Assembly: GCA_036346255.1 (NCBI GenBank)
Contig: CM070634.1
Location: forward strand, 82,525,020-82,589,019
From: Ampelocalamus luodianensis
Lineage: Eukaryota > Streptophyta > Magnoliopsida > Poales > Poaceae
Length of the DNA stretch: 64,000 nucleotides
Direction of reading: 5' to 3'
Shown here in pieces: positions 33,901 to 43,685 of the stretch. A program made the translations under genes and the position numbers. A model generated the notes under the pieces. The model made no database searches. It saw nothing but the letters and a program-made list of their open reading frames with translations, and was not told where the DNA came from. Positions within the stretch are counted from its first letter, which is position 1, and each line of letters starts with the position of its first letter.

Positions 33901-35776
33901 GTAAGTTGAATAAATATGTATAAACCAGTACAGTGGGCATGTTTTATTTGTTAACAGATTTTATCAACTCACTCGAAAAATACCAGTTGCATAATTCCGC
34001 TACCGATTAATGAATCAAATCCCCTTTACTCTAAAAAAACAAGCTGCGATCATCGTTGCGGAAATTTAATTTCCTTTTCTTTGACCTAACCAAATTAAAT
34101 TATCTCCTAATAAGAAGGGTGAGGCTACTTCAATTTAAAAAACTTGTCAATGCATGTTCAGAACACAAATGTAACTCCACCTATTCAGTTAAGCTGCACT
34201 CCTAGAGTCCTATTTCATTTGTAAATTGTGTAAATGCCTTATATATTGTTCTCTAAGAAACCTAGAAAAAAACAATATGATTATGATGCAAATATCAATA
34301 GGAGGAATTTAAGGAATCCAAAACAACAGAATAGTCCTACCTGTCCAGAACTCCTGCTAATTGCAGCCTGTTCTCTAAGAAGAGCTTGATCAGCTGAGTC
34401 TCCAGCCTCTTCAACATCAAACTTTGCTCTGTCAAAATCTCTCAAGTCAAGGAGAGAAGCATGTTGTTGCTTCACTCTGAGGCTTGATCGAAGCCGATAG
34501 AATTCCTGAGCATGAGAAAAGTCTAGCTGTTTTATATGTATCTTCAAAGAGTATTGATCCACAATATATTATGACTAAAGAAAAATATGACCAGGGAGAA
34601 ATTAATAGATTTTCATTTCAACAACACAGTTAAACAAACTATAATTATGAATAATGCAATTAATTAGTGTAAGAGGTGATTGGAACCTGAGTGAGGTCTT
34701 GCAAAATCTCCATATGACGAGTCAATGTATGAGAAAGAACTTCAGAGCCTCCTGATGATACCCAAGTTTGCATTTGAGAGTTTACTTGCTGAAGTTGCTT
34801 TAATGATCTTTCTATATCGGACTCAATATCATTCTCTGAACCATCTGATTTCATAGAAACCAATTTACGATATGCAATCATTTGGTCGTCTAATTGAGCT
34901 TCCAACCTCCTGGCCTAAAGGGGGAAATTGCATACCATTTAAAATAAGGTAAACAATACACAAAAGTACTAGGAAAGTACAGCAAAAACAAAAACTTATT
35001 AGCCTACTTAAAACAGCAACACGAAACCATAAGGGGCAATAGTATGCAGTTGCGACTTCAATATAGAATGTAACGGCTTCGGCCATAGACTCGATATCAT
35101 ACAATCTGAACACCAAAATCATAATTATCGTTGACACTGATGAACAGGAAGGAGGGCTCTGCTAAACAAGCTGAATCCAAGGAAACTTTGGCGGTATAAG
35201 GCTCTAACCCTAGACGAATCCGAATCCAAGGTTCAGCACAGAGATAATAACCCAATTCTCCACAATTGCATTACCAGGAAAGATACTAAAAATACACGAT
35301 TCCCTCAGGAAGATCACCCAATCAGTGCAACAACAGGCTGCAAAAGGGACCGTTTGTTAGGATCATAAATCTAGACAATACGGCATTGTTTTAATTTTTT
35401 TAAAAGAAATGCCACACGGATGTGCAAACGAAACTAATGCCTTGTTGTAACGAAAGCGCCAAAATTTAACCAAAAACAAAATCACGCCCTTCGCTCCACG
35501 AACGAGCAGGCTACGTATTCGACGAACAACGACGGGCAATTGCTCTAATTTACGGGAGTCGCCTCTCATCAATTTAGCGCTCGGGGGAGCAAGGATCGTC
35601 GGTGCGAGTATCGCAGCCCACAACCATCGCGTCGAGCACGCGGCGGCCAGAGCCAGATCTCGGGGAAACAGATATCGGTGAGAGGTTACAGGGAAGAGAG
35701 AGAGAGAGAGCGCGCAGGATTCGGCGGGTGGGTCAGTCACCTGCTTGCGAAGGGCGTCCCAAGACGACGCCTCCAT
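30964..35776 (-). CDS. GOS11: Golgi SNAP receptor complex member 1 (GOS1-type Qb-SNARE), five exons
   Basis: Exons on the minus strand: 35,741-35,776; 34,687-34,914; 34,341-34,505; 31,164-31,277; 30,964-31,077. All splice sites are AG/GT and all junctions fall between codons. They give 218 residues, about the length of plant GOS11. The protein starts MEASSWDALRKQ and has an N-terminal helical region (EAQLDDQMIAYRKLV). It contains the C-terminal Qb-SNARE motif from about residue 130, with MSQRSTFGGI around the likely zero-layer Gln161. It ends in a single membrane anchor, TIILSLVASVCAFLIFIYWL (197-216). Such tail-anchored SNAREs act in ER-Golgi and intra-Golgi vesicle fusion. The sequence shows no defect. 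GOS11 versus GOS12 is my best call. Intron 3 (3,063 bp) contains a foldback MULE. Confidence 0.95.
32182..33062. mobile_element. Foldback MULE 2 in intron 3 of the GOS1 gene
   Basis: A perfect 10-bp duplication, CCAGTTAAGC (32,172-32,181 and 33,063-33,072), flanks inverted ends with TTTTTGCCGAAATAGCAC. The arms are about 32,182-32,501 and 32,732-33,062, with a loop of about 230 bp. The arms are built of repeated blocks of about 50 bp such as CGTCCGTCCCAGGGTGGGAC followed by GGATCCGCCACCTGCCA. No coding capacity. The duplication size and long arms point to a non-autonomous Mutator-like element. Confidence 0.88.
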
Positions 35777-36012
35777 GGCTCCCGCCCCGTCGCCGGCCCC
35801 GTCCTAGCCGTCGTTGGGAGGGAGATCTCGGCGGGGGCGCGGGGGCGTCTGGATCTCGCGCGCGCGCGCCGAGCGAATCGTTGGGAGGGAGGGACTAGGG
35901 AGGGAGGAGAGGGGAGGAAGCGGGTGCGGTGGTTGGTTGCCGATCAGGTCGGGTAGCCTAGCCACCGTGGTGGTCAACTAGACGGCCCGGGCCGGACCGG
36001 GCTCGTGCGCGC
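35777..36012 (-). promoter_or_regulatory. 5' UTR and proximal promoter region of the GOS1 gene
   Basis: Only about 246 bp separate the ATG from the nearest MULE end (36,023). The region is GC-rich with no clear TATA box, as is common for housekeeping genes. No exact transcription start can be set from the sequence. Confidence 0.45.
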
Positions 36013-36022
36013 ACGCTGCTAC

Positions 36023-36865
36023 GAGTTTTCGGCTAAAATAGCATGATAACGTTCTCCTGATATTAAATACAAAAATAGCACCATGGAGTATTGGTTGTTC
36101 GAAATATCGCCAAGTCCATACCCCGGGGGTGGACCTCGCTCGTTCATGTCCTAAACCGTCGGACCCCTTCTTCGTACACGCCACCTAACCACGTCTGCGC
36201 CTCCCAGGCTTGGCGCTGTCTCCTCCATGCCCCAGGCCACTAGCCTCTTCCTCCGTGCTCCCGAGGCATAGACAAGGCTCGTATGTGCCCCTAAGGTCCG
36301 AAGCCGCCTCGGCTCAAGTGCACAGCATGAATCGTATCATCCGTCGTTCCAAATTCCAACCGTACAATGATTTTTTTAAAAAAATTCAGCTTGTACAAAA
36401 AGGGAAGAAATATTGTGTTACCCAATGATTTCCCAATTAATGTAGCAATTAATACCATGTTGCCTCATGGAAATTACTGCAGTGCTGACTTCATAGCAAT
36501 CAATCTACTCCGTTTATTTTCGGATGGTATGGCTCACGAGAGGACCCAAAGTCAAAGCACCTTGCTCCTTTCATGTTGGACTTGAGCTAAAGTAGCTCCG
36601 GGCTCAGGGACACGGACGAACTTTGTTCATGCTCTAGGCGCACAGAGGAGGAGGCCAGTGGCCCGGAGACACGAAGGAGGCAATATTGGACCCGGGAGGC
36701 ATAGACGTGAGGTGGTGCGTGGAGGGTCCGGCCGTTTAGGGCACGGACGAACGAGATCTAAACCCCTAGGCACAGACTCGACGATGCATTAGGCGATGGA
36801 AGCTCTACGGTACTATTTTTGTATTTGATGTACGTTAACCTGGCATTTTAGAAAAAAAAAAACTC
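36023..36865. mobile_element. Foldback MULE 4, upstream of the GOS1 gene
   Basis: The ends are GAGTTTTCGGCTAAAATAGC and, inverted, GAGTTTTTTTTTTTCTAAAA. The arms share AAATACAAAAATAG.ACC.T. The flanks ACGCTGCTAC (36,013-36,022) and ATGCTGCTGC (36,866-36,875) match at 8 of 10 positions. The arms are GC-rich with gene-like but non-coding composition. Same type as MULEs 1, 2 and 3. Confidence 0.82.
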
Positions 36866-36875
36866 ATGCTGCTGC

Positions 36876-37245
36876 TACTGACCGAGAAAACGACGGGCGG
36901 AAGGTGCAGCACGATTTGTCTACCAAACCACTACACGTCACACATTAACATACTCCACTTTTTAAACTCGGAAATGGATGTACAATATGAATGGTAAGTC
37001 TTACTCCCTCTCATTTTTTGTTTTGTTGCTAGGACTCCAACTCTCCAAGTCTCAGACTTGAATGCGCCATATTGCTAAATTGAGTAATTTTTGGAGGCAA
37101 TTGTTTTACGAGAGATTGTGCCAGGGTTCGGGTATGTTTTCATCTACTACATCAATAATATAATAGGTGGCATAGCACTAAAAAGGCAAAGGGACGGAGG
37201 GCTCAGCCGCTCAGCCCAGAAAGAGCCAGACCAGCGCAGGATGTA
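36876..37245. other. Intergenic, nothing recognised
   Basis: AT-rich in the middle; no open frame or transposon end supported. Confidence 0.5.
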
Positions 37246-37303
37246 GCCTATCTCGAGTTTTGGCGTTTATATCACCTTTGTTGCAGTCTATAACAAAACT
37301 AGC

Positions 37304-37390
37304 CCTTTCTTCGTCGTATTTGCAAAAATGACAACATCCAATTAGCCCTCTCTTCGTCGTATTTGCAAAAATGACAACATCCAATTAGTC
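37304..37390 (+). repeat. 43-bp tandem duplication in MULE 3
   Basis: TCTTCGTCGTATTTGCAAAA and the following bases occur twice in tandem in the left arm only. Confidence 0.9.
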
Positions 37391-37586
37391 CATCCACCGT
37401 GCCGCTACTCATCAAATATCGCGCCCTAAGGGGACTGAATCGCCTTTGTCGCGCCGCTGGGGCCGGAAATACTCTCTCCGCACCCCTGGGTGCCATAAAT
37501 ACGTTGTGTCATGCCCCTAGGGCCCGTTTTCCCCTTGTGCCGCTACGTGGCGCGTCCGGGTTGGGGGGGGGGCAGAATCTAGTATT

Positions 37587-37799
37587 GTCGTGGCCCAGAG
37601 GCATGGGAATACTCTCTCCCGCATGCAGCGTATGAATCTGTCCCATCCTCGCTAATATTTTATTTTGTTTGATTCATCCAGTGCCTTAGAGGCCGGATTC
37701 GGCTTTGTCGTGGCCCTGAGGCATGAGAATACTCTCTCCCGCATGCAGCATAGGAATCTATCCCATCCGCACTAATATTTTATTTTGTTTGATTCGTAG
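37587..37799 (+). repeat. Direct repeat of about 95 bp in MULE 3
   Basis: GAGAATACTCTCTCCCGCAT, then TATCCCATCC, then ATATTTTATTTTGTTTGATT occurs twice, separated by about 25 bp, next to the loop. Confidence 0.85.
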
Positions 37800-38204
37800 G
37801 CTACATGCGGGAGAGAGTATTCTATGCCTCTAGGCCACGGCAATACTAGATTCCGTCCACCTGCCCCCCTCGAACCTGGATGTGCCACGTGGCGGCATGA
37901 GGGGAAAATCGTGTCCGTAGGGCTCGACACAGTGTATTTCCGGCCTCTAGGGGTGCAGGAGAGAGTATTTCTGCCCCTGGGGCACAACAGAGGCGATTCA
38001 GGCCCCCTAGGCGCGGTATTTTGATGCGTGGCGGCACGGGATGAGTCCGTCATCTGGGCACGATAGATAGTGTCATTTTTGCAAATACGGTGGAAAGGGG
38101 GCTAGTTTTGTTTGTTGACTGCGCCAAGGTGCTATAAGCGCAAAAAAACTCGCCTATCTTTGCCTCCGCTCCTAGGATGAGGTAAACATAAGGGATTTCT
38201 CCTA

Positions 38205-38583
38205 TCTCTACTACTTAAAAATTAGAGTTGGTGGTCGTCCGTCCTCCCCACCCTGTCCCTATCTACTGACATGTAGGCCACGTTATCAGCAAACTATCTC
38301 CTTGCATCGTGCACTCCCTACTCCTCTTCTCCCGGTATCGCCTGCGCTTCCTCCTCCTCTCCACCCTCACCTCCACCCCCCGTTCTTCTGCTCTGCTCTG
38401 CGCGCCTCCGCCCCCTCCCTTGTTGTCGCTTCCATCGGCTGGATCTGGACGGGTCTCCTTTCTCCCCTGCTCTTCTGCTTTGCTCCACGTGTCTTGATGA
38501 ATTGAGATATATTATATCTACTTTAATTGATAAACTATTACATTCATAAGATGTTTTGTAGCAATGCACGAATACTTAACTAG
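38205..38583 (+). mobile_element. Short non-autonomous Helitron
   Basis: Starts TCTCTACTACTTAAAAATTA right after an A and ends ...GCACGAATACTTAACTAG right before a T. A 5' TC, a 3' CTAG and insertion between A and T are the Helitron signature. Length 379 bp; it carries only CT-rich filler and no protein. Confidence 0.8.
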
Positions 38584-38707
38584 TAGCAGACAAAAGTTCA
38601 AATGTAGCACCAAGGACAACAGGCTCTCTATTCTCACCCCCTACTTACATCTAGCACAACCAGACCAAATATCGGACACCAGTGGCAAGCCCCAATCCAT
38701 ACAGTAC

Positions 38708-39223
38708 TAGGGGTGAAAATAGAGTGGATAATTCCCGCGCGATCTGATGTCGTATTCAGAAAAAATCTGCCTGGGGTACCGCTTTTTAGTCCTGACCTGT
38801 ATCCGAAAAATCTTATGGAATATGGGTTAGGATATAGGAAGAGCAATATCTGATCCGATCCATTTTTTTAAAATAGAATACCCGATAAATCAATAAAATG
38901 AGTATCTGATAAACATCAATATCCTTTGATATCCTCTATAGTTTTCTAGTCATTGACTAATATATAATATGAATTTATATTTGATTATATTTATATTGTT
39001 AAGTAGGATAAATAATTCTCTAATATGTAGTATAATTTGACACTTTCGTTGGTAAAGTTATATCTTTTTTTTATGTGTATACTATGCGTCGAGTTATCCG
39101 TGACCGATTTGAATCCGATCTGTATCCGCCCTGTATTTGTATCCCAAAAAATCTAAGGTAAAAATATAGGTTAGGATAGAAAAAGAGCCATACCTGTCTT
39201 TATCCGTTCTGTTTTCACCTCTA
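38708..39223. mobile_element. hAT-type MITE
   Basis: The left end TAGGGGTGAAAATAG pairs with the right end inverted as TAGAGGTGAAAACAG. The interior is AT-rich and repeats TATCCG words. No clear 8-bp duplication is visible, so the superfamily rests on the TAGGGGTGAAAA-type end. Confidence 0.65.
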
Positions 39224-39249
39224 CTCGGTACCACAGGCTCACGACGTGA

Positions 39250-39602
39250 GGGCTTGTTTGGTTTAGAACCTGAGAGCCGTGCCTGAGAAAAAGTGGTGAC
39301 TGAGAGTAGCCTAAGAAGTAGTTGATTTTTGCCTGGTCAGGTAAGCCTGGAGATATGATGTTTGGTTGATGATATATGCTTGGAGATAGAATTCAAACAT
39401 ACAACAGTTGATTTCATCAATTATCTAAATATTTTTTTATATAAGTTTTAATTTTTTAACCTGTCCAATTGAAAAGGAGAAATAAAAAAAACTAAAGAAA
39501 TAGATCGAGGAGGTGCTGTCTGGCCAGTCGTTGCTTTTGGTGCCTAGGTCTGGGGATGCTGCCTAGCGGGAGGTGAACTTAGGTAAGCAAGCAAACGGCC
39601 CC
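39250..39602. mobile_element. Tourist/Harbinger-type MITE
   Basis: Starts GGGCTTGTTTGGTT and ends AAGCAAACGGCCCC. A 3-bp duplication TGA lies on both sides (39,247-39,249 and 39,603-39,605). 353 bp, non-coding. Confidence 0.8.
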
Positions 39603-39994
39603 TGAACCTTTCGCCGAAGGGTGCATTGGCGTGCGCGTGCAGCATACATCCGTATGCCTCGTGCAGCACCCCAGCCACAGGAGCGGCACCACCCTGTGGC
39701 TGCGTGGGCACTCAACTCGTGTAGTTGTGCATAGCATTGCCTCGGTCGCTGGCATTGGGCTAGAAGCGTAAGCCCTCTGAGTTTGATTTTGCATTTCTGC
39801 TTTTTTGTGTATCATTTTCAATCATCAAGCGTTATTACATATACACCATCTGAGTAATTAAGTTGACTTGAATCTGTACCATAGTATTATGGAAAAATAT
39901 ATCTTGCACATGGCCCCACTTACGATGGTCCAGTGATTTGTGTAATTGTGTACGTCTGCCACTTGCATTTTTATTTGTCTGGTCAATTAATCAG

Positions 39995-40234
39995 GCTGTA
40001 TAATGCCATGGGCTGGGATGTTGCTGACATGTACTTAGCTAAAACGGGAAAGAGTATTGTAAAGTTTGATCTGGCTAATTCAGGAGGACTAGGTTATGAG
40101 ATTTCCATGAGAGAAGAATTTGACCCAGAAAAAAGGATTAGTTGTGAACAGTGGAAATACTGCCTGTGTCAAAGCTTGTCCTTTTCATTTATTGAAAATA
40201 TGATTAAATATGATTTAAATTTTTTGTTGGGTTA
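39995..40234 (+). pseudogene. Exon-like open frame of unknown family
   Basis: After an acceptor-like AATCAG the frame reads LYNAMGWDVADMYLAKTGKS, then DLANSGGLGYEISMREEFDP, then EKRISCEQWKYCL, with no stop until 40,234. Composition and the charged, mixed residues look like real protein rather than chance. No clear donor is seen and no flanking exons were recognised, so it may be a stranded exon. I do not recognise the family and assign no function. Confidence 0.4.
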
Positions 40235-40235
40235 G

Positions 40236-41934
40236 GCATGTACAATACAAGATGCTTATGTATAAGTGTTTTAAAAAAGAGAATATAGTTACGCCATCAA
40301 ACACTCATGTAAAAGTCATTCCCTCCAATGCAAGTATCTCTTTTGTAAGTACTTAAATGTTGTATTATCTATTAATTAGATACATAACCGCTTGTTAAGC
40401 ACTAGTACCTAATAAAGCATCGATACTACAAAATAATCATCTTATTTATCCTATGTAGTAGAAAAATCAGTTTTTTTGCTAAGCAACGCTCTAAGCACCT
40501 GCATTATACATGCTCTTAGGGCATGTCAATAGTTTATCTTTTATGTTGTCTCCAACACCCTCCATGTCATCTTGAAACAAATTTAGAGACAACAATTCTA
40601 ATACATTGTCTCTTGAACTGTCTCTTTAAAGTCTTATAAGCATTTAAGCTTTACATGAATCAAATGTCTTGTTTTGTATGAATAAACGACGACTACGCTT
40701 CAATAGTAAAAAGCTTCGTCGCTAGTGCCTTGTTTTGCATGATGCGTCCGTTGCTTCGTGAGAAGACGAACTTATTCTCTCTCCTCTTTTACTCTCCTCC
40801 ACGGCACCAAAAAACATATATGTCAACCTTAGAGATAACTAAAGTAGCACTACTGAAGATACCCTTATAAAACACCTCTCCCTGCATTGAGGTGATTTTA
40901 GGGTAAATTTTTTATAAGTTATATGCAAAGTTTACACAGGGCTATGCTGAGACGGATGCTACTGCTAAATAGTAGAATGGTGTGCCTAGGGTGTTCCTAA
41001 GTAATGCCTCAGACCCTCCTATTTGCTAGCAAACAAAGTTTGAATACTATATGTTTAAGAGCACCATCTAATAAAACCATCTTGGAGAGGATTTCTTGCC
41101 CATGGAAGAAGTACCTAGATGAAGCTTTTATAATCCATTATCATCAAGTCACGCAAACCGCCTTACCGGTTTATCGGAGTGATGCATCAGGCATGCTTTA
41201 GCACTTCGAGAGAGAGAGAGTATTGGTTCTTGTAGGATTTCGTGAATAGTTGTGTCACTTTTGGTCCTCACACTTTTTATTTTTAGTGTCAAATATTACA
41301 GTCCGACTCTAACACAACTCGCATATGATTTGAGTTCGACTCACACACGCCTTGGACTATTACCTAAACTATAATATCTCCAATACTCCTTCCTCAAGAT
41401 GGGCATGAGATAACAATTATGACAATCTTGTTATATATTGTAATACCATTACTAGGATTTACCAAAACCTACTATCTATCGACTTCATAACCAATACCAT
41501 CAAAAAATTTGCTTACCACCAATACTACTAGGGACGTCACCAAATCCATCTTCACCATCTACCAGCTGCCCCGACCTCAACCTCATTTTCCTCTACCCTC
41601 ATGCCCTAGCCACCCTCGGCATCCACCACCTCTACCTACACGTCCCCAGTCTCGGCCTCTACCACCTCTACCTCTGTTACAGACCATTACACATGACTCC
41701 AATCACAATCCTCTTCTGAACCTCTCCAACAACTCTATCTCCGACACTCATACCAACACCACTGCTTGACACCAATTCCACCATTAGTACAACCACCAAA
41801 GCACCACCTGAACAATTTTCTCCCCCTATCTTCTATGCCTTCCGTCGTAACCTTCGATACTATCTCCAAGCAACACAGCGGCTAGAGCTTTTAGCAAACA
41901 CACCATCCTCTCTTTTCTTTCCCAAACACAGCAC
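40236..41934. other. Intergenic, no gene recognised
   Basis: Contains a possible MITE around 40,510-40,870 whose ends I could not pair, a GA run (about 41,208-41,220) and, from about 41,500, a Pro/Leu-rich open frame in CT-rich DNA that shows no family. Confidence 0.45.
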
Positions 41935-42131
41935 ACACAGCCACACCAGATCCTCCACCGATCTAGATCCACACTGGATCCCCCTCAATCATACCAGATC
42001 CTCCACCCGGATCAGATCATCAGACTTCCACATCGGATTAGATCCTCCACCCTCGAAGCACCCACACCGGATCCGAGATCCACACCGACACCACACCAGA
42101 TCCTCCACACCGGATCCATCCACACTAGATC
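41935..42131 (+). repeat. Degenerate GGATCC/AGATCC tandem repeats
   Basis: Words such as CACACCAGATCCTCCACC and CACACCGGATCC recur about ten times in 200 bp, just before the LTR start at 42,134. Confidence 0.75.
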
Positions 42132-42133
42132 CG

Positions 42134-43685
42134 TGTAACATCCTAAGTCTTGGCTTGGGTTTCAAATATAAGAAAATATGTAGAAATTAAAACTTTTCTT
42201 ACATCTTGGGTTTTTTGTATGTTCTGAAAATTCTTGTAAAGGAATTATGAGAATACAAAACCACAAGCCTCTTTTGATCTAAATCTTGACCCTTTAAAAA
42301 CTTTCTTGCTTAACCTTGGGATCATCCTTTGAAAATATTTTTTCTAAGCTCTAGGGTTATTGTGTGACCCTTCTGAAAAATTTCATAATTTTTAGAAATT
42401 GTTTGAATATTTTAAGAGGTCAGTCAAACCAAATTGACCTTGGGTCAAACCCTAGCCCAGAACCTTGCAAAATTTCTGGAGGAAAATGCACTACATAAAG
42501 GACTCTGAAATTTATACAAGGTCACCCCTTAGGTTAGCAAGCTCCTGTAAAAAATTCAGAATTTTTGGAGTTAGTTTTCTACCTCAAATAATACCTCAAA
42601 GTTCTGTCTCAATTCTAAACCCTAAGTTCAAATCACTATTGGGCTCGAGTCAGACCCGAGCCCAACCACTTGACTCAGTCGAGCCAGGTCACCTAGCCGC
42701 ACTCGGGCTCGGTTTTGGGCGCGCGTGGTTGAGCCGTTGGATATCGATCCAACGCCCACGACCTCCCCTGCCGTGTTGGACCTCAGGAGATCTTGAGTAA
42801 TCCCGGTCGTCCATCCCTGATCTAACGATCACGATCTCCCCGACCTCCCACTGTTCTTCTTCTTCCTTGCGCCGTGCAAGCGTGCACCATGGCAGAGAGG
42901 TGCCGCGCCTAGTCACTTCGTGAGGCCCCTCAACGGCTGAGCCCCTCATTTTCAACCTTTGTCAGTGTTTAGCTCTGATCTTTACCTGCTCCCCTCCTCC
43001 TTTTCGCTCTTGGCAGAAGCTTTCGGTCTCGTCGCCATTAAACCTTGTCCTCGCGCAACCGTTGACCCCGAGCTATTTGAGGGCCTCCGAGCTCCTCCCT
43101 TGGCTCCTCTTTAGTTCCTCTCTGTTGTCCTAGCTCCTCTCTGTGTGTTTGTGCGCAAAGCACCGAGAGCCCCATTTTCCGCTATTTTCGATCGCTCGAG
43201 CTCCTCGTCGTCGACGGTGCTCCAGTGGTCCCCTGGCGGTTCTTTTCGCATCGCCTAAACCACCTCATCATCTTGAGCTAGTCCCTTAACTTAATTTTGG
43301 GTTGCCTTCGCAGGAGCAGCCTAAAGTTAAGTTCTGGATCTTTGCGGCCGAAACCCTTCACTTCTTCCCCAACTCCGGTAAGTGCCTTCTCTGGCCAATT
43401 GCTTGCTCATGGACCTCCTGTGAGTCCTAGTGGAGCTCTTTTAACACGCAGTGGCTTTCCTTTTTGCTCAGGCCGCACTATACTGGTTTATTCGTCAGTT
43501 TCGACGCCGGTCTCCGTCGCTAGGGCACCTCCGACCTCCTTCGGACCTCCTCTGGGCCCAGGTACCTTCGTGATAGTACTCTAGTGCTCGAGCACCTGCT
43601 AGATTAGATCGCCGCAGAGCTTTTCACCGTTTTCGGTTTTAGCCATACTTGCTCCTCCGCCTCTCTTCGGCTCGCCGACGTTCTA
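42134..43685 (+). mobile_element. 5' part of a gypsy-type LTR, interrupted
   Basis: Starts TGTAACATCC like the other giant LTRs and includes a CCGTTGGATATCGATCCAAC motif like their U3 regions. It stops at 43,685, where element A begins. The rest of this LTR would be expected beyond element A but is not found; A's right end is rearranged. Confidence 0.6.

Larger units (their letters stand above)
37255..38151. mobile_element. Foldback MULE 3
   Basis: Flanks GCCTATCTC (37,246-37,254) and GCCTATCTT (38,152-38,160) match at 8 of 9. The ends are GAGTTTTGGCG and, inverted, GAGTTTTTTTGCGC. The arms share GTATTTGCAAAAATGACA, GAAATACTCTCTCC.GCACCC and GGAATCTAGTATTG. The arms contain local duplications (see the repeat entries). 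No transposase. Confidence 0.88.
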
